A DNA stretch of 64,000 nucleotides from Plasmodium malariae (taxonomy: Eukaryota > Apicomplexa > Aconoidasida > Haemosporida > Plasmodiidae): assembly GCF_900090045.1 (NCBI RefSeq), contig NC_041781.1, forward strand, positions 1,467,501-1,531,500, given 5' to 3'. Shown one piece after another: positions 54,113 to 64,000 of the stretch. The first letter of the stretch is position 1, and each line of letters opens with the position of its first letter. The position numbers and the translations under genes were made by a program. Under the pieces are notes generated by a model. That model did no database searches and had not been told where the DNA came from. It saw nothing but the letters and a program-made list of their open reading frames with translations.

Positions 54113-54683
54113 ATACCGAGCCGACTACTTGAGGAAGTGAAACAATTCCTCAGAAATACATTACGAGTTATATTATGTACACGATCACACGTACACATGC
54201 AAATGCGTACACATTCATATATGTATATTCTGTTTAGACTCATTTTCCGGGAAAATGAGATAACACAGTTATTGTTACGTCGTTAGTTGTGCTTAACATG
54301 TGGGTTGCTCCTTTTTATGAACACTTGTAGTGCACATGTTACGATGTACATTCTAGTGCCGATGTTGTGAAAAAAAAAAATAAAAATAAAATAAGATCAA
54401 ATATACGAGTTGCCCGCGTTTACTGTATTTTTTAATTAAATGCGACGCCTTTTTTTTTTTTTTTTTTGTTGTTACATTTACATATGTGCATGTATGTATG
54501 TATGTATGTATATATATGTATGTTTATATATGTATGTATGTATATATATGTATGTATGTTTATATATGTATTTATATACTTCTTTCCATTTTTGACGAAC
54601 ACCCGTGTATGTCTTCATGTGCTACCGCCTGGTCACGCCCATGAGAGCATAAATTTTGTTGACCTTCCTTGTAACTTGTTAGA
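54113..54683. other. Short intergenic region
   Basis: Ordinary AT-rich sequence, a poly-dT (54450-54467) and a TATG/TATA microsatellite (54484-54570). No gene. Confidence 0.6.
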
Positions 54684-54806
54684 ATGAAGAATTATTTCAT
54701 AAACTTTTATAAAACTTACTCACCTCAATACTTTGTAAAATATTAATAAAAATGCTGGCATTCATTTTTGCTTAAATATTTCAGTTTGTATCACTTCCTA
54801 CATTTG

Positions 54807-54850
<44 letters not shown>

Positions 54851-57216
54851 TTTTTTTTTTTTTTTTTTTTAAAGGAGGGGTGTGCCACATATGCACAAAA
54901 TAAAAGGTAGGTATAATTTTGTGTATGCTCTTTTTTTTTTTTTTTTTCGTTTTTTCGTTAGAAAACAAAAAAAAAAACAGTTTATTTGCTTTTCCCTCAA
55001 GTCAGAAACTATAAATTGCTGAAAAATTTTATTACCTAATATTGTTGACATGTTCATAAAATTATGAACAGTTCATGTAATATTTATAAGGACAAATTAA
55101 CAATGTGATGAGAATATGTATAAATTACATCATGTAAAAGCATGTAAATATATGCGATTTTAAGCTTATACGTTTTATTATCTTAGTAGTGTCATGGGAA
55201 ATTTTATAGGATATAAGGAAAATGTTAAAATATATATGTTTATGGATTTTTTATGTAACTATTTTATGTATTTTTTACGTACTTTTTATGCTTTTTTTTT
55301 TTACATTTTTTATGTAATTTTTTTTTTTTTTTAATTTACGTTTTTTACGATATTACTTTATTGTGCTGCTTCTTCATGCTACTCCTGCATGCTGCCCTTC
55401 CACTGAGCTCATTATATGCATTCATTTTCATGCGTTTCCGTTTTACAGAATGTCGATGGGAGAAACATAAACATTTTTGAAAAGAGGTATGGCTACAACT
55501 TGAACGACTTGCACAGTTATATTTACAAAATTAATCTGCCACTTAAACCACGTTATATAAATTATGTATTGGAAGAAAAACAGAAAGGTAAAAATAAAAT
55601 AAAATCGTCTGAAGACAGTTTGAAAGAAAAAGAACCAGATGATGGAAATGAAAAGGATAGACAAGCGCTAAATTATAAGCACAATAATAGTGATAGTAAT
55701 AATTATATTAATAGTAGTAATAATAGTTATAATAATAGTAGCCGCAACAGTAACAGTAGTGGTAGTTCCTCTAACCAGGTGGACATATACCACAAATATG
55801 AACGGGAAAACATAAATAACCCCCAAAATGTGTATAAAAATAAAATAGTAATTAACAACGTAGAGAGTAATGAAAAATATGAAGATAAGTATGTCCATAT
55901 ATCATATGATAAGAATTATATATATGATGAGCAAAAAAATAATATATACACTGATGATAATATTTCCAGTTATATTTCACAAGAAAATGATATATTAAGT
56001 GATAAGAATAAATTTAGTACGAAAAAAACGTATGTCAATTTATGCTTAAATTATTATAATAACTTAGATACATGCGTAACAAAAAAATATCAAAAAAATG
56101 TACAAAGCAGGAAATATAAATTTACTCGTTTACACACATGTAAACCACATTATGTAAGAAACTAAACAAAATGAAACGTACGACAGTGGCGCAAGAATTG
56201 CACTTGGTGTTATCCTCAACTCTTTTTTTTACCAAATTTACGCTTAACACGTGCGTATCACATATGTAGCAAATGCTTAATATACGCGTAACACATGTTT
56301 ATCTTCTTTTTTTTTTTTTTTTTTTTTTTGAAGATCTTGTTTTCTCGGTGTATTAAATACAGAGATAGAAAGTTAATGAACGAGATAAAAAAAATAGAGC
56401 TAAATTATTATAGTTCCCTTAACAGAATTAACAGGTACATGCATTCAGAATTTTAGTGTGCATGCCACGTTAATATATATATGTACTTATATGTATATAT
56501 TCTATGTATAGGTTAATATTGGACATGTACGTTTACATATATGTATACATATTCATGTGTGCAATTTTTTCATTTTGTTTCTTCTCTTTGCAGATCCATA
56601 TACCTAAACGAATTTTCAACAAATTTGGGGTATCATGAGGTAATAGGGGGCGCAAAAAGGAAACAAGGGAAAATAAGCCAAATTGAAAAATTGCGTCCAT
56701 CCGGCAGCACATATATTTAAATATGCACATACATACATATATATATAATATTTGTATACCTGTGCAAGTGTTTAAAAATAGTGAAATAGTATATGCACCA
56801 ATGAAAATCATATTCAGACTGATTTTTTTACGTACATTTTTTTTTTTTTTTTTTTTCAATTTTTCCTCGCCTCCTCTTGTAGTACCTTATAAGTAAACAG
56901 TTTGATAGTGTGGAAAAAATAAAGTAAGGAAGAGCAATTAAAATTTTTAAAAAATATTCGGAATACGCAAAAGGGAACCGATCTTTGCATGGGTATACAC
57001 ATATTTGTATATGTACATTTACACGTTTACGTATATATAATATATATATTTTTTTTTTATTTGATCAGACTTAACAAAGAGTTAAGCGAATTAAGAGAAC
57101 GATATAACCATATTTTAAAATATAATTTATGTGATGATCATTTGCCAAAATTTGACAAGCAAAAAAGAAAGACATATTCAGATAATGAAAAAAAATACAT
57201 ATTATTAAATATATGA
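54684..57216 (+). CDS. Six-exon protein of unknown function, about 363 aa
   Basis: Exons are 54684..54734 (MKNYFINFYKTYSPQYF), 55449..56153 (NVDGRNINIFEKRYGYNLND, continuing to CKPHY), 56334..56434 (ILFSRCIKYRDRKLMNEIKK), 56594..56639 (SIYLNEFSTNLGYHE), 56883..56923 (YLISKQFDSVEKIK) and 57069..57216 (LNKELSELRERYNHILKYNL, ending EKKYILLNI). All introns are GT..AG and phases agree. The N-terminal 50 residues look conserved; a long Asn/Ser disorder follows (SDSNNYINSSNNSYNNSSRN). The C-terminal 120 residues are charged and helical, with a likely coiled coil. I do not recognise the family. Exon 1 lies 700 bp from exon 2 and is the least certain; the other joins are strong. Confidence 0.68.
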
Positions 57217-59105
57217 CGGGAGGACCAAAAAAAAAAAAAAAAAATAGGGATGTTTCTCATCCAACACATCATGGTGTAAGGTAAGTACAATACACTGCTT
57301 CGTGCACCACCTTAGGATGGCCCACGCGGGTATATAATACATATATATATATATACTTATTTATATAATAGCTCATGTAGAGCGCACATATGTATGGACA
57401 TAATGCTTGGGAAGGTTAATGCAATAAACAAAACGTATATAAAAAAAAGGTACATATGGAGGAGGGAAAAAAAAAAAAAAAAAAAATTTTCCCGATTTGT
57501 AGAATAAACCATATTTATTTCATCAATATTTTCCTGTTGTTACTTCGTATTTCGCGTTATACTTCTTTTATGTTTTCCCTTTTTTTTAAAACATACAGAT
57601 GATTAAAAAATTGAAGAAAAAGGTTCAAGTTGTTTTCTTCCCCATCTCAAAAGAGGGCGCCACGCACATTATAACACATATATAAAAGCAGCATATATAT
57701 AAGTGTGTCAAGTATATATATATATACATATATATATTATATATGTGTATACACGTTATATATATAGTCAGGTTTTTACAGAAATGGTAAAAAGTGGTAT
57801 ATAAAATATAACAGGGTCAGGGTCATATTTTAAACTCATGTGCCGAGATTAATAATTGTACAAATATAGAGAAAAAAATATATAAAATAAAATTTACGAG
57901 AAATAATAGAGCAAAAAAACGCAGGAAATTTACATGTATATTCATATGTATACTCATATGTATACACATATGTATATTCATAAGTACATATATATATATA
58001 TATATATATATAAATATGTATATATATATTTTTTTTTTTTTAATAAACTCATTAATATACAAAAAAGAATTTATCATTTAGTATATATTTTTTTTTTTTT
58101 TTCCATTGCCTGAAATGCTATATTTACAAAAAACATCATTTGTATAAATTCATATATACATACGAATGATACATAATACTCAAGAATAGTACAAAATTTT
58201 ATTTTATTTTATTTTATTTTTTTTTCCCTTATAACCTAATAATTTAAAAAATTTTATTTTATTTTTTCGAGTAAAAATTAGTTATCTCCCTATATAAAAC
58301 TCAATTCATTTATATGTAAAACCTTTGAACAATTGTCATATTAAGGTATAGTTATACATTAATTATTAGCATACATACATATGTATTTATGTATGTATGT
58401 ATTTATGTATGTATGTATTTATGTATGTATGTATTTATGTATGTATGTATTTATGTATGTATGTATTTATGTATTTATGTATGTATGTATATAATACGCA
58501 TACTATGTTATGCATGCTTTAGTTATTCATAGCCGTCTTTACAAAAAAAAAAAAAAGAGAAAAGATAAAATGTCAAGCTAGGGATAAACTGATACAATAA
58601 TTTTTGTATCATCGTATCAGTAATATACATATGCTTACATGTATATACATAAGTATGTATTATTTACATATAACGTTCTATCAAAAATGTAAGTGTAAAA
58701 GCAAGTAACTACATATAATCTCCCCCGCTCTGTGCAAAATAAAAAAAAAAAAAAAAAAATATATAAACATAATTATGTACTACCTTCATACCATTTATTT
58801 GCTTATATATATATATATATTTACAATTTGCTTATATATATATATATATTTACAAAATATATATTTTTGTACGTATGCAAAATTTTAAATAAAAAAAAAA
58901 TTGTAAAAAAAAAAAAAATATTAAACATGTGAAAAGAAAACAAATAAAAATATGAAAAAACGTTTTTAATATTTTCTCTGAAAAATGAATTTTTTTCCCC
59001 ATTTTAAATTAAGAACAATATATGTTTTACTAATAATGGCGTTTTTATAAAAATAAGCGCAATATATATATATATGTATATATATATATGTATATATATA
59101 TATGT

Positions 59106-59159
<54 letters not shown>

Positions 59160-59348
59160 GTATATATATATATATGTATATGTATATTTATGTTTACACG
59201 TATTCATTAAGTTTTTTGTTAAGAATTAATGACTTTTGCTTTTTAATGATATATAATAATAAATAGGTAAAACATACATGTTTCGATAAAAACTGTGCTA
59301 AGCTGTAGTGATACATTATATCATATACATCATATGTATGCATCATAC

Positions 59349-59407
<59 letters not shown>

Positions 59408-59756
59408 ATACATGTACGTATTTATTTTATATGTATAAAAAATATATGCTGTATAATATATGAACATTTATAGAAATTTTTTTTTTTTTTTAATTTCTGC
59501 TTTTTTATATATTTTGAAAATAAAATATAATTTTTCATGGCTAATTAAAAGAAAAAGTATTCCTTTTTTGAGAAGCCCAAAAGATTTACATATAAAAATG
59601 AAAGAGAAGTAAAACTGCTGTTATGCTAATTTTTAAGGTTTTATAAAAACGCGAAGATTTTTTTTATTTATAAAACATATTATTATCTATCTATATCTAT
59701 ATCTATATATATATATATATATATCTATATATATATATATCTATCTATATATATAC

Positions 59757-59790
<34 letters not shown>

Positions 59791-59972
59791 ATTATGCGTA
59801 CAACTTTACCGTAAATGTATAATGTATGTATGTAAATGTAAATAGTTATATAATACTAGCTGAGCGTGTATGTATATATATATATATATATATGTATATA
59901 TTTATGCCCATGTTAACATTCTGTTGTTTCAATTTTTGTTAATCTCGAACAGTTTTAAATTATTAGCGGTAA

Positions 59973-60003
<31 letters not shown>

Positions 60004-60092
60004 GATAAAAAAAAAATAATAATAAAATAAACGAAGGAAAAAAAAAAAAAAAAAAAAAAAAAAAGAGAGAGGTATGCTAATATTTATACATA
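57217..60092. other. 2.9-kb AT-rich spacer with dense microsatellites
   Basis: Contains poly-dA after the stop (57229-57246), many TA runs (57340, 57715, 57985, 58810, 59110, 59350-59400, 59700-59790), a 16-bp TATG/TTTA repeat (58380-58487), poly-dT (59978-60003) and poly-dA (60038-60064). I find no coding exon. It may hold the long promoter of the RRM gene. Confidence 0.6.
58380..58487. repeat. 16-bp tandem repeat (tatgtatgtatttatg)n
   Basis: About six copies of the unit. Non-coding. Confidence 0.9.
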
Positions 60093-61895
60093 ATGAGTAT
60101 AAAAAGCAAAATTGATATGAGTTTAGATGAACTCATAGAGAAGGAAAATATTAAAGTTAATCAGAAAGCCCCAAATGAGAAAAAAATTGTTAATAAATTT
60201 ATAGAAAAAAATTCAGGTATGTTTTTGGGGAAAATTGGATAAGAGAACCATTTATAACTGTACCATATATTGTTCAATTGAATGTTTACTTTTCTCGTTG
60301 GAAGAAAAGAGCTAAAATGGAATGAAAAGAATATTATTGTGTTTGTGTAATAATTTTCATATATTTACATTCGTATAGCACAGAATAATATAACGTAATA
60401 ATGTAATGTAATGGTGTAGTGTAACAATGTAATATAATATTTTTTTTTTTTTTTTTTTTCCCCCCACAGGTCAAAAGTATTTGCATAGTATAATTATTTC
60501 AAATGTTAACAGCAATAATCTAGAATTGTATAAAAAAGAGTTTAGTAAATTTGGAAGAATATATAATATTTTTCATGATAATGACAAGAAAATTACGTAA
60601 GCTTTTTTTTCCATATTATGATTTAATCTGTATACAGTTCTGCATTTTGTTGCAATTTTGTGTACACACAGTTGTGTAGACGCATCAACTCCAACCGTTT
60701 ATTCTGCATTCATCACCTCTAGTTATGTATAACTCTCTTCGAACTATTGATTATGTACCACTCACTTCTTACCTTCGTTATGCACCTTTTACAGATATGT
60801 AAAATATGATAATAAAAATTCGTGTGATAATGCTATAAGTACTATGAACAACAAAACTTTGGATGGCGATACGATAAGCATTATACTGGTACATACAAAA
60901 ATGCATCAGAATGAGGAAAGACAAAATGAGCCGTGGAAAATGTGTTGTTTTATGCTGATATTTTTAAAACAGTACATATATTCGTATATATGTATATGTA
61001 TGTATATGTATGTATGTATGTATATGTATGTATATGTATATGTATGTATATGTATATGTATGTATGTATATGTATGTATATACATGTATGTAAATTTTTT
61101 TTTTATTTATATTTAGGGGAAAAAAATTCTGGACAAAAAAAACAATAAGAGTATTAATCAAAATTATAACATGATTAACAATAATATGAATAATAGTAAA
61201 ATAATTCCATCTTATAAAATGCCCATGTATAATCCAAGCCCCCCTCCATATTATATGAACAATAATTTTACTCCTTATAACAATAATATGCCTTACCCTA
61301 ATACTTACCAAAACAATTTTTACGAAAAACATATGCCCCCCTTTAATAATAATAAGAATATATATGGTAAAAAAGGAGCAAGTTATTGGAAGTGTTTGCG
61401 CAGTTTGTTTTTATTTGCGCGTGTGTGTGTATGTGTGTATGTGTGTGTATGTGTATGTGGGTGTGTGTATATGTGTATGTGGGTGTGTGTATATGTGTAT
61501 GTGGGTGTGTGTATATGTGTGTGTGTATATGTGTATGTGTGTGTGTGTATATGTGTATGTGTGCGTGTGTGCATCTTTTCGTGAAATAATCTTGTAAAGC
61601 ATTTTATTATAATAATTCATATATCTGTTTATTGCAATCTATTTCCATCTCATAAACTTTCCTACGAATAATACTTGTCATTTGTTTTCTACCTTTTCAG
61701 ACACGCATAAAAATAATACAATAATTGTGACAAACGTTCCGACATACTTGAATGCTGAAGATATTTTCTCGGCTTTTCAAGAAACGGGAAAAATTGTCGA
61801 TGTGCAGATACTCATGAATGAAAAAGTAAGGCAAAACAAAAACGTCCATATGCGCATATCAACGTGCACAGGACAGTAACACATGCATGTATATA

Positions 61896-61926
<31 letters not shown>

Positions 61927-62420
61927 GTACATATGTGTACATATGTGTACATATAAATGTAAAATGTATGGCTTTTTTATCTTTTTTTTTCATTATGCTT
62001 GTACCTTGCGTGTTCATGTAATTTATCGATTGCTGGAACGAAAATGTAAATTTTTTTTTAATTTTGTACCTTTTTTTTTTCATTCCTAATAAGATGTTAA
62101 TTTTGTTTACAATTATATACGATTATGTACCATTTGCTATAGTAGAGTAGTTCCCCTGTGTTTTCCTGTTTGTTTATATATATATATATATGAACATATT
62201 TTTATATATATTTATATTTTTACCCTACTGAAATTCGCATTGTGTCGTACATATTGAATACATGTTCTATTTTTCTTCTTTACTTATGTGATAGAGAAAA
62301 TTAACTGGAATTGTGAGTATCGAGTATGAAAAAAATGAATCAGCTTCAGATGCAGTACGAATGTATGATGGTGGTTTCTTGAATGACAATAGAATTAGGG
62401 TTTTTTTAGACTGTCGTTAG
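60093..62420 (+). CDS. Two-RRM RNA-binding protein with ALY/REF-like N-terminal motif, six exons
   Basis: Exons are 60093..60216, 60470..60596, 60795..60888, 61117..61366, 61701..61825 and 62295..62420, all GT..AG with agreeing phases, giving 281 aa. The N terminus MSIKSKIDMSLDELIEKEN contains KIDMSLDELIE, very like the UAP56-binding motif (KMDMSLDDIIK) of ALY/REF and related export factors. RRM 1 spans exons 2-3: LHSIIISNVNSNNLELYKKE, FGRIYNIFHD, YVKYDNKNSCDNAISTMNNK. Exon 4 is an Asn/Pro/Tyr-rich linker (SYKMPMYNPSPPPYYMNNN). RRM 2 spans exons 5-6: NTIIVTNVPTYLNAEDIFSA, GKIVDVQILM, GIVSIEYEKNESASDAVRMY, LNDNRIRVFLDCR. It is probably nuclear, coupling splicing and mRNA export; two RRMs instead of one differs from ALY. 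The role in export is inferred. Confidence 0.85.
61425..61575. repeat. 20-bp tandem repeat (gtgtgtatatgtgtatgtgg)n in intron 4 of the RRM gene
   Basis: A GT-rich array between the donor at 61367 and the acceptor at 61700. The upstream exon frame can read into it as a CVCVYVCV peptide, but the splice donor G|GTAAAA precedes it and the downstream RRM requires the splice. Confidence 0.9.
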
Positions 62421-62604
62421 AATTTCATTAATTTAAAAAAAAAAAAAAAAAAAAAAGGAAAGATGGGACAAAAGAAGAGAAAATTAGAAGATAAGAAGTT
62501 GAGATTATATGAAGCCAAGTGAAATTGTGCGGACATGGGAACAAAATATTAGAGAAATGCTTTTAAAACTACACCCTTCTTAATAATTAAATTACGTACA
62601 TTTG

Positions 62605-62649
<45 letters not shown>

Positions 62650-63269
62650 AAATTAAATATGTGTATTTCAAGTTTAGTTACGTTATGAATATATAACTAC
62701 GCATGTTATGTATACATAAAAAGTTAATACTAATTTATAATTTTTTAATTGTACATATACATATAGCCAAGCTTCCTGTTGTTGCACTCATTTGAAAGAA
62801 GATAAAACGAGGAAAAGATTTTTTAACATACCATATGAATATATATATATATATGTGTGTATGTATTTATACGTATTTATATGTATATATACATATGTAT
62901 ATATATATGTGTATGTGTGTATGCTTTTATATGTACTTATAAGAATAATTACGCATATATTAAAAAATTAAAATGATAGGTAACAAATACCCTCTATCAC
63001 CATTTCATCTTTTGTGACATATTTTATTGAAGTTATAATTTTTTTTTTCTTTTTTTTTTTTTTTTTTTTTCATCATTACTTCATTATTTATCTTTTTAGT
63101 GTTTTAATAATGTTCATAATTCTTTGATATGGTAAATATGCTTAATGTGTTGAAATTGTATATCTTAAATATATTAAATATATTGAATATATTAAACATA
63201 TCATTTATATTGGGTATATTGGATATATTGAATTTATTAACCTTACGTAAATATTTTATGTTATATATA

Positions 63270-63302
<33 letters not shown>

Positions 63303-63624
63303 CTCTAATTAATTAAGCGACATATATTACATGTATTGTTAAAGGAAAATTAAGAACGAAATGTTGTCCTGAAGAACTATGATAGGAAAGTAAACTACTA
63401 TGGTTATGCATTAAAAGTTCATTAAAAAAATATCATATGAGTGAATAGGAACAAGGTTTTGTAGCAAACGCATCCATATGTGCAATGTATGCGTGTATGA
63501 AAATATATGTGCGTATATTTGTATGTATGTACTTTATCTATTATTATAAGCGTCAAGCCTTTTCATAAGTAAAAACGAGATGAACTTTGAAGGTAGGGGT
63601 AAATGCCGACGCATCCCTGCGAAA

Positions 63625-63669
<45 letters not shown>

Positions 63670-64000
63670 TTATATATATATTTATATATATATTTATATA
63701 TATATTTATATATATATTTATATATATATTTATATATTTATTTATTCATATATGTGTGTGTGAGCAAGTATACCACTTTTCGCGAATTAATTTGTGCATC
63801 ATTTTGTGTAAAAAGAATAAAAAAATTGCAAAGCAAAAATACAGTAACATTATAATACTCCTATATGTAATCCGGGACGTTGAATATATATATATTTTTT
63901 TTTTTATTTCCCTTTTATAAAATAAAATTTTTTGAAAGTGTGCGTATATGTATCAAGTATACAAGTATAAATTTTCACCTACACTATATTGTTCAGTGTC
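62421..64000. other. Right-hand intergenic region
   Basis: Poly-dA just after the RRM gene stop (62432-62456), TA runs (62606-62640, 62837-62855), an aaatatatt-type repeat (63170-63235), poly-dT (63049-63070, 63277-63302) and a 14-bp atatatatttatat array (63645-63740). No exon found up to the window edge. Confidence 0.6.
63645..63740. repeat. 14-bp tandem repeat (atatatatttatat)n
   Basis: About seven copies of an A/T-only unit. It opens Tyr/Ile frames that are not genes. Confidence 0.88.

Noticed and set aside
61171..61584. Reading exon 4 of the RRM gene straight into a CVCVYVCV tail
   Set aside because: A G|GTAAAA donor precedes the GT repeat, and the next exon restores a complete second RRM in phase.

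Overview
The window is nuclear DNA of a malaria parasite (genus Plasmodium). It is very AT-rich, with long poly-dA/poly-dT tracts, TA and TATG/TATA microsatellites in every intergenic gap, Asn/Lys-rich proteins, and short phase-matched GT..AG introns. Recognisable genes include phosphatidylserine decarboxylase (PSD), COX5B, COX6B, guanylate kinase, TAF7 and a protein phosphatase. To my recollection PSD and guanylate kinase both lie on P. falciparum chromosome 9, so this is probably the syntenic block of a related species. The abundance of TATG-type microsatellites looks unlike P. falciparum, but I cannot name the species.

Layout, left to right: a two-exon unknown protein (66-1014, -); a Tctex-type dynein light chain (2097-3730, -); a long protein ending in a histone-hairpin-binding (SLBP) domain (6966-9304, +); a PP4-like phosphatase (10447-11370, -); COX5B (13743-14913, +); PSD (16266-17330, -); COX6B (20553-21659, +); an enkurin-domain protein (22438-23676, -); a small unknown ORF (25308-25565, +); a three-exon unknown protein (26593-29154, -); a six-exon L7Ae-like protein (30534-32415, +); a polytopic membrane protein (33929-34600, +); a four-exon basic protein (35087-35995, -); a one-helix membrane protein (37377-37733, -); a tentative small gene (38002-38686, +); a 1396-residue putative organellar protein (41179-45369, -); a divergent kinase (46630-48756, +); guanylate kinase (50662-51264, +); TAF7 (52399-54112, +); a six-exon unknown protein (54684-57216, +); and a two-RRM, ALY/REF-like protein (60093-62420, +).

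There is no operon logic, as expected for a eukaryote, but themes recur. Mitochondrial function is represented by COX5B, COX6B, PSD and possibly the 1396-residue protein. Nuclear gene expression and mRNA handling are represented by TAF7, the SLBP-like protein, the two-RRM protein and possibly the L7Ae-like protein. Axoneme or microtubule function is represented by the Tctex light chain and the enkurin protein.

Most introns and exon joins were worked out by eye from GT..AG signals, reading phase and family similarity, and have not been checked against transcripts. Nearly every gap and several introns carry a private minisatellite (unit 12-35 bp). These generate many long but meaningless Phe/Tyr/Leu/Cys-rich reading frames. 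I found no mobile element, CRISPR array, rRNA or tRNA, and no convincing new system. The most interesting points are the divergent kinase (HSD/DFE), the PP4-like enzyme lacking its terminal Leu, the SLBP-like and ALY-like RNA proteins, and several unannotated-looking small multi-exon genes.
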